Below, piece by piece: positions 27,193 through 35,955 of a DNA stretch of 64,000 bases (within the stretch, counting starts at the first letter, position 1; each line of letters begins with the position of its first letter). The stretch comes from UMGS1491 sp944380925 (GTDB lineage Bacteria > Bacillota > Clostridia > Oscillospirales > Acutalibacteraceae). The stretch covers positions 1 to 64,000 of the forward strand of contig CALWJD010000004.1 of assembly GCA_944380925.1 (NCBI GenBank), written 5' to 3'. The position numbers were made by a program, and so were the translations under genes. A model generated the notes under the pieces. It saw only the letters and a program-made list of their open reading frames with translations, was not told the DNA's origin and did not search any database.

Positions 27193-27522
27193 ATGAAAAC
27201 AAAAACAAAAATGCTTATAACCGAATTTGGGCAAGATATAACCATCAAAAAAAGCGAAAATGATAATCTGATTTATACAAAAGCGTTTATACAGCCGCTG
27301 CGTTGCGACTATCAAAGCGAAATGTATGGCGATTATTTGGATAACCCCGGCGATGAACAGTATTTATATATAGGAATTGCCGACTATCCAATAAGCACAT
27401 ACCCCAATACAACTGTTATAACTTCAAATAACCAAAACTATACTATCAAAAAAGCTGAAACAGTGTATCTTTCAAACACGCCGATGTATGAAAGAGCCGT
27501 TTTGGAAAAAGCATCAAGTTAA
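27193..27522 (+). CDS. Putative phage head-closure or tail-adaptor protein
   Basis: A 109-residue, beta-rich protein (ITEFGQDITIKKSEND, VITSNNQNYTIKKAETVYL) resembling small head-tail joining proteins of the gp16/YqbH type in length, position and strand-rich pattern. The match is by context rather than a clear motif. Its ribosome site GGAGATAA is about 9 bases before the ATG. Confidence 0.55.
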   Translation: MKTKTKMLITEFGQDITIKKSENDNLIYTKAFIQPLRCDYQSEMYGDYLDNPGDEQYLYIGIADYPISTYPNTTVITSNNQNYTIKKAETVYLSNTPMYERAVLEKASS

Positions 27523-27553
27523 GTAGTATATCAAAAAATCAAAAATAAAAATT

Positions 27554-27611
27554 CAATACCAAGACATTTCAAAAACTAACCTAAACTGCGAATTGTCTTG
27601 ATATTGTTTTT
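27554..27611 (+). terminator. Long-loop hairpin with T-run in the phage cassette
   Basis: CAATACCAAGACA pairs with TGTCTTGATATTG (one G-U pair) across a 27-base loop and is followed by TTTTTATTT. The long loop makes it an imperfect terminator. Confidence 0.45.
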
Positions 27612-27634
27612 ATTTGCAGTATAAGGAGATTTAA

Positions 27635-28075
27635 ATGACCTATCAATACGAAAATAAAAATATCAATAAAACGGCAAGCAAAAAACATATTGGACGGGCG
27701 CACCTTACCGAGCCCGTAATTATATCCGGAAAATATTTCGGCATAAAATTGCTATCCGTTTATGAATTTATGCAGTGCCTAAAAATGAAAAATTCACTTA
27801 TAGAAGAAATAATAACAATCGGTTTTAGCAAATATATTTGCGAAAAAATATGTGAATGTGCTTGTCTAGTATCTTTGTGCCTTTATGATTCTGACAATAA
27901 TCGTGTGTTTGAAACCAGTATGGAGGCGCTTAAAAACTTAACTCCTGAAGAATTAAAATTTATATATGAGGAATATGTTAAATTAACGGATAAAGTTACG
28001 GAAAAAGATAACATAACACATGCTATACTCGAAAAAGCAAAAAAGCATTATTACAAAAAAGAAAATATTTTATAA
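27635..28075 (+). CDS. Phage tail assembly chaperone-like protein
   Basis: The 146-residue protein begins with a short basic tail and then GKYFGIKLLSVYEFMQCLKMK, followed by Cys-containing helices and a C-terminal helix after LTPEELKFIYEEYVKLTDKV. This pattern recalls tail assembly chaperones of the XkdN/gp14 class. If right, it is the only trace of a tail module, because the next gene is chromosomal rimP. AAGGAGAT precedes the ATG. Confidence 0.5.
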   Translation: MTYQYENKNINKTASKKHIGRAHLTEPVIISGKYFGIKLLSVYEFMQCLKMKNSLIEEIITIGFSKYICEKICECACLVSLCLYDSDNNRVFETSMEALKNLTPEELKFIYEEYVKLTDKVTEKDNITHAILEKAKKHYYKKENIL

Positions 28076-28092
28076 ATTAAAAAATAAATATA

Positions 28093-28122
28093 TTGACTTA
28101 TTTTTATATTATGTGTTAAAAT
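28093..28122 (+). promoter_or_regulatory. Promoter of the rimP-nusA-infB operon
   Basis: TTGACT, an 18-base spacer and TAAAAT (with a TG-like extended element just before) lie about 65 bases ahead of rimP and right after the phage cassette. Confidence 0.7.
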
Positions 28123-28142
28123 GGGTGGCAGTAGCAAAAAGG

Positions 28143-28165
28143 AGAGTGGGATATCCCGCTCTTTT
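28143..28165 (+). promoter_or_regulatory. Leader hairpin upstream of rimP
   Basis: AGAG-GGG pairs with CCC-CTCT over a short loop, followed by TTTT. It sits in the 5' leader between the promoter and the rimP ribosome site. Similar short G/C stems are common in clostridial rimP leaders and may act as attenuators or processing sites (inference). Confidence 0.5.
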
Positions 28166-28188
28166 GTCTGTGTTAGGGGGAATAATAT

Positions 28189-28671
28189 ATGTTTAAAGGG
28201 CAAAAGCCCAAAAATGTTTTCGAAATTATATATCCCATTGCCAAACCAATTGCCGATGAACTTGGGCTGGAAATTTGGGATATAAAGCTTGTTAAAGAGG
28301 GGCCAAATCAATATCTTAGAGTTTTTATAGATAGCGAAGACGGCATAACGCTCGACGATTGCGAAAACATGAGCCGTGCGCTGGATGCTCCGCTCGATGA
28401 GCTCGACCCCATACCTGATTCTTACTTTTTGGAAGTTTGCTCCCCCGGAATAGAAAGAGAGCTTTCGAAAGATAAACACCTTGAAAAATATATAGGATAT
28501 AGTATAAAAATAAGATTGATAAGGCCAAACGAAAATAACGAAAAAGAAATTTTTGGAATTTTAAAAGCTTTCGATAAAGATACCATAGAAATCGAAAATT
28601 CGGCCGAAAATAGCAAAATAACATCAATTGCAAGAAAAAATATCGCTCACATAAATTTAAACGAAAACTAA
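28189..28671 (+). CDS. rimP: Ribosome maturation factor RimP
   Basis: Assists 30S subunit assembly. The 160 residues show the two-domain RimP pattern: an N-terminal alpha/beta domain with ELGLEIWDIKLVKEGPNQYL and DDCENMSRALDAPLDELDP, then DSYFLEVCSPGIERELSK (about 76-93), then a C-terminal Sm-like domain. It is first in the rimP-nusA-ylxR/ylxQ-infB operon. The ATG follows TTAGGGGGA. Confidence 0.96.
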   Translation: MFKGQKPKNVFEIIYPIAKPIADELGLEIWDIKLVKEGPNQYLRVFIDSEDGITLDDCENMSRALDAPLDELDPIPDSYFLEVCSPGIERELSKDKHLEKYIGYSIKIRLIRPNENNEKEIFGILKAFDKDTIEIENSAENSKITSIARKNIAHINLNEN

Positions 28672-28692
28672 AATTTTAAAAGGAGAAAAACT

Positions 28693-29745
28693 ATGAATGC
28701 AGAAATTTTTGAAGCACTGAGACTACTTGAAAAGGAACGCGGAATATCCATGGATTTTATGCTGGAGAAAATCAATAAAGCGATAGTTACCGCGTGTAAA
28801 AACACTTATGACGGAAACGAAGAAGTAATAGTAAATTTCGATGAAGAAGAAAATATCTTCGAAGTAGATTTACTAAAAACCGTAGTAAAAGAAGTAACCT
28901 TGCCCGGCAAAGAAATTTCTTTGAAAGATGCAAAAAAGATAAATAAAAAAGCAAAAATCGGAGAGCAAGTAAAAATAGTCTTAGATACAAAAGAATTCGG
29001 TCGTATCGCCGCTCAAACCGCAAGAAATATAATAAGGCAAGGAATTAAGGACGGCGAAAGAAATCAAATAGCGCAAGAATTTCAAAGCAAACAAGATCAA
29101 ATAGTCAGTGCACTTATCGAAAGAATAGATGATAAAAGCGGAGCATTCACACTAAGGATAGGCAAAGCGGAATCCACATTGCCAAAAGGCGAGCAAATCG
29201 GTAATGAACAAGTAAAAGAAGGCGACCATATAAAGGTCTATGTTTCAAACGTTAAAATGGCTGATAAAGGTCCAAAAATAATGATTTCAAGAACTCATCC
29301 GAACTTCGTCAGAAAACTCTTTGAAAATGAAATTCCCGAAATACAAGACGGAACCGTTGAAATTAAATCCGTTTCAAGAGAAGCAGGCTCAAGAAGTAAA
29401 GTGGCGGTTCAAAGCCATAATCAAGATGTTGATGCGGTAGGTTCATGTATAGGAGCGCACGGAACGAGGCTTGGCGCTATAATAGATGAAATCGGCGGGG
29501 AAAAAATAGATTTGATTGAATATAGCGAAGACCCCGAAAAGTTTATCGCCGCAGCGCTCGCCCCCGCACGTGTTTTAAAAATAGAATTTGACCCCGAAAA
29601 TCCAAAAACCTGTACTGCAACAGTACCCGATAACCAACTTTCTTTATCAATAGGTAACCGTGGGCAAAACGTACGTTTAGCGGCACGCCTTACGGGATAT
29701 AAAATTGATATAAGACCGGAAAGCGGATTTTACGGAGAAGATTAA
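28693..29745 (+). CDS. nusA: Transcription termination/antitermination factor NusA
   Basis: Binds RNA polymerase and nascent RNA to modulate pausing and termination. The 350 residues give the Gram-positive short form: N-terminal polymerase-binding domain, S1 domain (about 130-200) and two KH domains (GAHGTRLGAIIDEIGGEKIDLI near 256 and SIGNRGQNVRLAARLTGYKIDI near 320). It lacks the acidic C-terminal repeats of E. coli NusA, which is normal for Firmicutes. AAAAGGAG precedes the ATG. Confidence 0.97.
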   Translation: MNAEIFEALRLLEKERGISMDFMLEKINKAIVTACKNTYDGNEEVIVNFDEEENIFEVDLLKTVVKEVTLPGKEISLKDAKKINKKAKIGEQVKIVLDTKEFGRIAAQTARNIIRQGIKDGERNQIAQEFQSKQDQIVSALIERIDDKSGAFTLRIGKAESTLPKGEQIGNEQVKEGDHIKVYVSNVKMADKGPKIMISRTHPNFVRKLFENEIPEIQDGTVEIKSVSREAGSRSKVAVQSHNQDVDAVGSCIGAHGTRLGAIIDEIGGEKIDLIEYSEDPEKFIAAALAPARVLKIEFDPENPKTCTATVPDNQLSLSIGNRGQNVRLAARLTGYKIDIRPESGFYGED

Positions 29746-29768
29746 AAAACAAAAAGGTAGTGTAATAA

Positions 29769-30470
29769 TTGGCTTTTAAAAAAACACCTTTAAGAACCTG
29801 CATCGGTTGCGGTGAAAAAAAACCGAAAAATGAGCTTATATCAGTAATCAGAAGCCCTAAAAACGAAGGCGCCGTATCATTTGAGGTTTACGAAAGTACC
29901 GTAAAAAAAGACGGCCGCAGCGCATATATTTGCAAAAATCCCGAATGCTTTAAAAACGCGCTAAAACACAAAAAACTAGAAAAATCTTTTAAATGTAAAA
30001 TGGATAAAGAAATTTATGAATCCATTGAAAATATAATAAATAAAAAATCCGGCAGTCAAAACCATGCCAAAAATATAGTCCAAAATGCTAAAGAAATAAA
30101 AGTCGTTCCCAAAAATGAAAAACTGCTAAACTTTTTAGGGATAACCAAAAAATCAGGTAATATAGTTCTGGGCATGGATTGCGTAAAAAAAGGTGTTTTG
30201 GAAAAAGATATAGGGCTCATATTAATAACTGAAGATATATCAAATAATTCCTTTGAAGAAATTAAAAAGTTCGCTTTTGAAAATAACATAGGAATTTTTA
30301 AAATTTCTTACTCAAAAGACAATATTTTCAATCTATTCGGCAAATATTCCGCTATAATAGGAATTAAAAATGAAAACTTTATCGATAAGATTATAAAAAT
30401 AATCAATTCATCATTAGGTAGTAAAGAAACTCAATCCAAAGAACTTAACCGGGAGGAATGCAATATATGA
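29769..30470 (+). CDS. RnpM (YlxR) fused to an L7Ae-like YlxQ domain
   Basis: The first 90 or so residues are a YlxR/DUF448 domain (RTCIGCGEKKPKNELISVIR; GRSAYICKNPECFKNALK), the family now called RnpM, which binds RNase P RNA in Bacillus. After a Lys-rich linker, about residues 115-215 form an L7Ae/YlxQ domain (KLLNFLGITKKSGNIVLGMD, ILITEDISNNSFEEIKKFA). In B. subtilis these are two adjacent genes, ylxR and ylxQ; here they form one frame. Start is TTG after GGTAGTG. Its stop overlaps the infB start, implying translational coupling. Confidence 0.88.
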   Translation: MAFKKTPLRTCIGCGEKKPKNELISVIRSPKNEGAVSFEVYESTVKKDGRSAYICKNPECFKNALKHKKLEKSFKCKMDKEIYESIENIINKKSGSQNHAKNIVQNAKEIKVVPKNEKLLNFLGITKKSGNIVLGMDCVKKGVLEKDIGLILITEDISNNSFEEIKKFAFENNIGIFKISYSKDNIFNLFGKYSAIIGIKNENFIDKIIKIINSSLGSKETQSKELNREECNI

Positions 30471-32896
30471 TGATAAAATACAGGGTGCATGAAGTCGCAA
30501 AGGATTTAGGCGTTGCAAGTAAAGAAGTTATTGAACTTTTAAAGAACTATCTTGGCGAAGAAAAAAAGCATATGACGGCTCTTACGGAAGAGGAACTTAA
30601 CGTCATATTTGAATACTATACGCAAAAAAACCGGGTCAAAAGCTTTGACGAATACTTTAACTCCAAACAAGAAAAGCCCGCCCCCGCTCCAAAAGGTGCA
30701 AGCGAGCCAAAAGAAAAAGATAAAAAAACACAAGAGGAAAAAATGCCAAAAGCCAAAAAAGATTCGGAAAATCAAGGAAAAGAAACGGCCGCCCAAGAAG
30801 CTCCCGATAAAAATTTAAAAACAAAACAACCGCAAAAAGCAGTTAAAAAGCCTCGCCCAAAAGAAAAAACAGAGAAAATAATCCTGACGGGAACCTCCTC
30901 CGCTCCGACGATACAAACGGAAGAACCGGTCGGAAAAGTTATTAACACCCGAATTGAAAATGTTAATATCGATAAATATAACGAAAAGTATGACCGTATA
31001 GCTTCGGAAAAAATTAAAACCGATAATACCTCCACAAAACAAAAGATCGTACAAAAATCCCAGCAAAGAAATAAATTCAGGAGCGCAAAACGGGAAACCG
31101 AAGCCGAAAGATTAAAACGAATTGCGGAAGAACGCAAAGCAAAGCCAATAACGGTTTCTATTCCTGAGGAAATAACAGTTGGTGAACTTGCCCTACGGCT
31201 CAAAGCCACGGCCGCCGAAGTAATTAAAAAGCTAATGATGATGGGAACAATGGCTTCCATTAATGATACAATTGATTTTGATACCGCAAGTTTGGTCGCC
31301 ATGGAATTTCACGCAAAAGTGGAAAAAGAAGAAACCGTAACAATCGAAGAAATGATAATTGATGACAGCGAAGATAAAGAAGAAGACTTACAGCCAAGGG
31401 CGCCCGTGGTTGTTGTTATGGGACACGTTGACCACGGTAAAACTTCGCTTTTGGATGCTATTCGTAATGCAGATGTTACTTCCACCGAAGCCGGCGGAAT
31501 TACGCAGCATATCGGCGCTTATAAAATAACGGCAAGCGGAAAGCCGATAACATTTTTGGATACTCCAGGTCACGAAGCTTTTACAACAATGCGTGCAAGA
31601 GGAGCTCAAATTACGGATATAGCCGTTTTGGTCGTTGCCGCCGATGACGGAATAAAACCTCAAACAGTAGAGGCTATAAACCACGCCAAAGCTGCTAATG
31701 TTTCGATAATAGTTGCAATAAATAAAATGGATACCGAAGGCGCAAATCCCGATAAAGTCTTACAGCAATTAACAGAATACAACTTACTCCCTGAACAATG
31801 GGGCGGAGATGTTCCTTGCATAAAAGTATCCGCAAAACAAAAAACGGGTATTGATGAACTTTTGGAAATGATATTATTGGTGGCAGATATTAAAGAATTA
31901 AAAGCCAATCCAAACAGAAACGCAAAAGGTACCGTAATTGAGGCAAAACTCGATAAAGGTCGCGGCCCTGTTGCAAGTATTCTTATACAAAACGGAACGC
32001 TACATGTCGGAGATATCGTTGTTGCAGGCACAGCGGTCGGAAAAGTACGTGCAATGACGAACGATAAAGGCGAAAGAGTAAAAGAGGCCGGGCCTTCCAT
32101 ACCGGTTGCAATTACAGGCCTTGATACCGTCCCTGTCGGCGGAGATACGGTAGATGCGGTTTCAAATGAAAAGCTCGCCCGTCAACTTGTCGAGCAGCGC
32201 AGAAGCAACCAAAAAGAAGCAGAATTTAACAGCAGAACTAAAGTAACACTTGATAATTTGTTCGATCAAATGCAAATTGGAGACGTTAAGGAACTTAAGA
32301 TTATAGTAAAAGGCGACGTTCAAGGCTCCGTAGAAGCTGTTAGACAATCCCTTGAAAAGATATCCAACGAGGAAGTCAGAGTTAAAGTTATACATGGAGC
32401 CGTAGGTGCAATAAACGAATCAGACGTCATGCTTGCAAACGCTTCTAACGCAATAATAGTAGGCTTTAACGTACGCCCTGAACCAAATGCTTATGAAACA
32501 GCCAAGAGAATCGGAGTAGACGTACGTCTTTACAGAATTATTTACGAATGCATAGAAGAAATAACGGCCGCTATGAAAGGTATGCTTGCGCCAAAATATC
32601 GTGAAGCCCAGCTTGGCCGTGCGGAATGTCGTGAGGTTTACAAAATTTCGAGCATCGGAACAATTGCGGGATGTTATGTTTTATCCGGAAAAGTTACAAG
32701 AAACGCTAAAATCCGCGTTGTACGTGACGGAGTTGTTATATCCGAAGATGAAATATCTTCACTTAAAAGATTTAAAGATGACGCAAAGGAAGTTGCTCAA
32801 GGTTTCGAATGCGGTATAGGGCTCCAAAACTTTAACGATATTAAAATCGGCGATATTTTTGAAGCATTTATAATGGAAGAATACCGTGAGGATTAA
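30467..32896 (+). CDS. infB: Translation initiation factor IF-2
   Basis: GTPase that places initiator fMet-tRNA on the ribosome. The 809 residues include the N-terminal IF2N helices (KYRVHEVAKDLGVASKEVIELL), a long Lys/Pro/Ala linker, a second IF2N segment (about 230-280), the G domain with GHVDHGKT near 318, DTPGHEA and NKMD, and then domains II-IV to the C-terminal initiator-tRNA domain. The ATG chosen lies 9 bases after GGGAGGA; an ATG 9 bases earlier abuts the ribosome site. It overlaps the preceding stop by 4 bases. Confidence 0.97.
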   Translation: MMIKYRVHEVAKDLGVASKEVIELLKNYLGEEKKHMTALTEEELNVIFEYYTQKNRVKSFDEYFNSKQEKPAPAPKGASEPKEKDKKTQEEKMPKAKKDSENQGKETAAQEAPDKNLKTKQPQKAVKKPRPKEKTEKIILTGTSSAPTIQTEEPVGKVINTRIENVNIDKYNEKYDRIASEKIKTDNTSTKQKIVQKSQQRNKFRSAKRETEAERLKRIAEERKAKPITVSIPEEITVGELALRLKATAAEVIKKLMMMGTMASINDTIDFDTASLVAMEFHAKVEKEETVTIEEMIIDDSEDKEEDLQPRAPVVVVMGHVDHGKTSLLDAIRNADVTSTEAGGITQHIGAYKITASGKPITFLDTPGHEAFTTMRARGAQITDIAVLVVAADDGIKPQTVEAINHAKAANVSIIVAINKMDTEGANPDKVLQQLTEYNLLPEQWGGDVPCIKVSAKQKTGIDELLEMILLVADIKELKANPNRNAKGTVIEAKLDKGRGPVASILIQNGTLHVGDIVVAGTAVGKVRAMTNDKGERVKEAGPSIPVAITGLDTVPVGGDTVDAVSNEKLARQLVEQRRSNQKEAEFNSRTKVTLDNLFDQMQIGDVKELKIIVKGDVQGSVEAVRQSLEKISNEEVRVKVIHGAVGAINESDVMLANASNAIIVGFNVRPEPNAYETAKRIGVDVRLYRIIYECIEEITAAMKGMLAPKYREAQLGRAECREVYKISSIGTIAGCYVLSGKVTRNAKIRVVRDGVVISEDEISSLKRFKDDAKEVAQGFECGIGLQNFNDIKIGDIFEAFIMEEYRED

Positions 32897-32908
32897 AAGG
32901 AGTATATC

Positions 32909-33292
32909 ATGCCAAGTCATAGATTTCAGCACAATACAGAAGATATAAAAAGAGGAATTATACACATAATATCAACCCTTAAAGATCCTCGCCTTAAGGA
33001 AGGCTTTTTGAGCATAATTTCAGTCGATGTTTCAAAAGATAACGGCAGCTGCCATATTTTTGTAAGCTCTTTGGAAGGGCTCGAACACTCGGCCGAAGCT
33101 TGCAAAATATTAAACGGTGCATGCGGATTTATAAGAAAAAGACTCGGCGAAAAATTAAGACTACGCTATATTCCAAGCCTGGTCTTTTTCCCAACAGATA
33201 CAATAGAGTATGCTGCTAAAATATCCAAAAAAATAGAGGAACTAAACAAACCAAGTAGTGCGAGCCAAAACACTCAAAATAAAGATATCTAA
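32909..33292 (+). CDS. rbfA: Ribosome-binding factor A
   Basis: Small KH-like factor for 16S rRNA 5'-end maturation and cold adaptation. The 127 residues fit the family (ILKDPRLKEGFLSIISVDVSKDNGSCHIFVS-like N-terminal half, FIRKRLGEKLRLRYIPSLVFFPTDT). It carries a short polar C-terminal extension. It lies 12 bases after infB with AAAGGAG upstream, and is followed by a terminator hairpin before nrnA. Confidence 0.95.
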   Translation: MPSHRFQHNTEDIKRGIIHIISTLKDPRLKEGFLSIISVDVSKDNGSCHIFVSSLEGLEHSAEACKILNGACGFIRKRLGEKLRLRYIPSLVFFPTDTIEYAAKISKKIEELNKPSSASQNTQNKDI

Positions 33293-33300
33293 ACACTTAT

Positions 33301-33337
33301 AGAGCTGATTAAAAATATCAGCTCTCTTTTCCCTTTT
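33301..33337 (+). terminator. Terminator between rbfA and nrnA
   Basis: AGAGCTGAT and ATCAGCTCT form a perfect 9-bp stem with a 7-base loop, followed by CTTTTCCCTTTT. It may partly separate the rimP-rbfA and nrnA-ribF segments. Confidence 0.75.
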
Positions 33338-33373
33338 GAATATAAAAAAATAAAAATAAAGTGGTGAATAACT

Positions 33374-34321
33374 ATGGTGTCATTACTAAATATTGCAAAT
33401 ATAATAGATAACAAGGATTATTTTTACATCTTAACGCATATGTATCCGGATGGCGATGCGATAGGCTCTGCCTATGCACTATGCCGAGTTTTACAAAAAA
33501 TGGGCAAGCACGCAAAAATTCTTTGCAACGACCCTATCCCCGAAAAGTTTGAATATATGAAAAATTATATAAAAGCGGAAGATTTTAAACCCGAGTATAT
33601 AATTGCTCTTGATTTGGCAGATACCTCCTTGCTTGGCGAAAATTTGGAACAATATAAAAACAAAATCAACCTATGTATTGACCATCACGTATCAAACAAA
33701 AAGTATTCTCCGCTCTTTTTTATAGATAGCACCGCCGCCGCTACATGCGAAATAATTTATAGGCTAGCACTTGAAATGAATATGCCTTGCGATAGAGAAA
33801 CCGCCTCTTGTTTGTATACGGGAATAGCAACTGATACAGGCTGCTTTGAATATTCAAATACCACTCCCACAACGCATTTTATAGCAGGCAAACTCATGGA
33901 ATGCGGGGCGATGGCAAGCCTTATTAATGAACATGTTTTTACCATAAAACCAAGAAAAAAAATTGAGCTCGAAAAAGTTATGTACCAAAATTTAGAATAC
34001 TTTTTTGAAAATAAATGCGCCATTACTCAGATCACATTAAACGAAATGGAAAAATTGGGAATTAATAACAGCGAACTCGACGGCATTGCATCCATACCAA
34101 TTAAAATAGAGGGTGTAGATATTGGAATAACCATAAAGGAAGTAAAGCCAAGCGAAAACAAAATTTCCGTAAGAACTTCCGCTAATGTAGACGCAAATAA
34201 ATTTTGCCAACATTTCGGCGGAGGAGGGCACGCACGAGCCGGCGGTTTTAAACTTTCCGGAAGCACCGAAAGCGCAAAAAACGAGATACTCGACGCTATA
34301 AAAGAATTTTTAAAATGGTAG
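33374..34321 (+). CDS. nrnA: DHH-family nanoRNase / phosphoesterase NrnA
   Basis: Degrades nanoRNA dinucleotides and pAp; it may also cleave pApA from cyclic-di-AMP turnover, relevant because a DarA receptor is encoded in this window. Motif I HMYPDGDAIGS (about 22-32), motif II ALDLAD, motif III DHH (in CIDHHVSN), motif IV DTGCFEYSNTT and the DHHA1 motif GGGGHARAGG are all present. At 315 residues it is of normal size. It directly precedes truB with 6 bases between. Confidence 0.94.
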   Translation: MVSLLNIANIIDNKDYFYILTHMYPDGDAIGSAYALCRVLQKMGKHAKILCNDPIPEKFEYMKNYIKAEDFKPEYIIALDLADTSLLGENLEQYKNKINLCIDHHVSNKKYSPLFFIDSTAAATCEIIYRLALEMNMPCDRETASCLYTGIATDTGCFEYSNTTPTTHFIAGKLMECGAMASLINEHVFTIKPRKKIELEKVMYQNLEYFFENKCAITQITLNEMEKLGINNSELDGIASIPIKIEGVDIGITIKEVKPSENKISVRTSANVDANKFCQHFGGGGHARAGGFKLSGSTESAKNEILDAIKEFLKW

Positions 34322-34327
34322 ATAAAT

Positions 34328-35227
34328 ATGAATGGTATAATAATTATAGATAAACCAAAAGATTATACTTCTTTTGACGTAATTGCTGTGCTCCGAAAAA
34401 AACTCGGGCAAAGAAAAATCGGCCATATGGGGACCTTAGACCCTATGGCCACCGGAGTGTTGCCCATTCTTTTGGGAGAAACCGCAAAATTTCAAATATA
34501 TAACCAAGAAAATGATAAAAGATACATTGCCAAAATGCACTTTGGCACCACAACTGATTCACTTGATATAACAGGCAAAATAATAACCGATATAAAATCA
34601 ACCATAACAAAAAAGCAGCTCGAAAAGGCGCTAAATGAGTTTATAGGCAATATAGATCAGCTCCCCCCTATGTTTTCGGCAATAAAAAAAGATGGGAAAA
34701 AACTATACGACCTTGCACGCAAAGGGATAGAAATTAAGCGAGAGCCAAGAAAAATAACAATTAAAAACTTAATTTTACTTGATTTTGAAAAAGAAACCCA
34801 AAACGCAACAATAGACGTTACTTGCTCAAAAGGGACATATATACGTTCACTGTGCTCAGATATAGGAGAAAAGCTCGGCTGTGGCGCAGTAATGACCGAT
34901 CTAAACCGAATAAAATCAAACGGATTCGATATATCACAGAGCATATCGCTAAAACGAGTAAAAGAGCTATCACTTAGTGAAATAACAGAAAAATACATAT
35001 TACCAACCGACAGTCTTTTTAAAAATTTAAATAAAGTAAATATTAGCACCGCTCAAGAAGAAAGATTTAAAAATGGCGGAAACTTATCTTTGCAAAGATT
35101 AAAATTGCCGCCCGATTTACAAAATAACGAAACAGTAACGGTTTATAACTGCGAAACATTCGTAGGATTAGGTCAAATCGATCAAGAATCCGATGAACTT
35201 AAAATCTTAAAATGCCAAATAAAATAA
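34328..35227 (+). CDS. truB: tRNA pseudouridine-55 synthase
   Basis: Makes pseudouridine 55 in the T-loop of tRNAs. The 299 residues begin GIIIIDKPKDYTSFDVI and carry the catalytic aspartate in GTLDPMATGVLP (about 37-48), followed by the RYIAKMHFGTTTDSLD and LPPMFSAIKKDGKKLYDLAR motifs. The C-terminal region is a short PUA-like extension. It is in the nrnA-truB-ribF segment. Confidence 0.96.
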   Translation: MNGIIIIDKPKDYTSFDVIAVLRKKLGQRKIGHMGTLDPMATGVLPILLGETAKFQIYNQENDKRYIAKMHFGTTTDSLDITGKIITDIKSTITKKQLEKALNEFIGNIDQLPPMFSAIKKDGKKLYDLARKGIEIKREPRKITIKNLILLDFEKETQNATIDVTCSKGTYIRSLCSDIGEKLGCGAVMTDLNRIKSNGFDISQSISLKRVKELSLSEITEKYILPTDSLFKNLNKVNISTAQEERFKNGGNLSLQRLKLPPDLQNNETVTVYNCETFVGLGQIDQESDELKILKCQIK

Positions 35228-35240
35228 AAAGGGGTGAAAT

Positions 35241-35801
35241 ATGAAAGTATATAATAATATTACTAATAAGCCCCCCAAAGAAACAGCCGTTGCACTCGGT
35301 TTTTTCGATGGGCTTCATTTAGGACACAAAAAAGTAATAAAAAAAACTATATATTTTAAAAATAAGGGTTTAATTCCAGCTGTGTTTACTTTTTCACAAA
35401 ACCCAAAATCGGTTTTATCTGATAGCGATATTATGCAGATAACGAATTTAGACGAAAAAGAACGCTATCTTGAAAAAATGGGGGTTGAATTATTTTACGC
35501 GGTAGACTTTTTGAAAATAAAAGACCTTTCCCCCGAAGAATTCGTAGAAGAGATATTATTTAAAAAATTAAATGCAAAAGTTGCCGTTTGCGGGTTTAAT
35601 TATCATTTTGGGCGTGGCGCAGCCGCAGGCGCCGAAGACCTTAAAAAAATTTGCAAAAAGTATGGAATTAAAACTTATATTATAAAGCCCGTTTTATATA
35701 AAAAAGAAATTATCAGCTCTACCAAAATACGAAACGCTTTAATAAACAATGATCTTCAAACAGCAAATGATATGCTCGGGATTAATAATATAAAAAATTA
35801 A
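35241..35801 (+). CDS. ribF: FAD synthetase domain only (truncated RibF)
   Basis: Bifunctional RibF normally has about 310 residues: an N-terminal FMN adenylyltransferase and a C-terminal riboflavin kinase. This product is 186 residues and stops right after the adenylyltransferase domain. The nucleotidyltransferase motifs are intact: GFFDGLHLGH (about 22-31), CGFNYHFGRGAAAG near 116 and the ISSTKIRNAL motif near 157. The last residues (MLGINNIKN) fall where the kinase domain would begin, and no kinase-like frame follows, only a tandem terminator repeat. It could still make FAD from FMN, but kinase activity must come from elsewhere. Confidence 0.88.
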   Translation: MKVYNNITNKPPKETAVALGFFDGLHLGHKKVIKKTIYFKNKGLIPAVFTFSQNPKSVLSDSDIMQITNLDEKERYLEKMGVELFYAVDFLKIKDLSPEEFVEEILFKKLNAKVAVCGFNYHFGRGAAAGAEDLKKICKKYGIKTYIIKPVLYKKEIISSTKIRNALINNDLQTANDMLGINNIKN

Positions 35802-35955
35802 AAACCTCCGAAAGAGTTCAGCGAAATTTTTTATAAGACTTCAAAAACGAACTTATAAGCCAGTCTTTTCACAAGTTTTAATGCTTCTAACAAGCCACAA
35901 TCATAAATTATAAAAATACGTTGATAAATCATAACCCCCAAAAACAAAATTAAAA

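Larger units (their letters stand above)
21628..28075 (+). mobile_element. Partial prophage: DNA packaging and head cassette
   Basis: Eight collinear plus-strand genes encode terminase small and large subunits, portal, prohead protease, major capsid protein, two connector-like proteins and a tail-chaperone-like protein. They are in the order seen in tailed (HK97-fold) phages. All frames are open, with good ribosome sites. No integrase, repressor, lysis, tape-measure, tail fibre or replication gene is present, and the housekeeping genes on both sides (sporulation genes left, rimP right) abut directly. It is either a prophage remnant or a retained, domesticated module such as a gene transfer agent. 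Confidence 0.85.
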
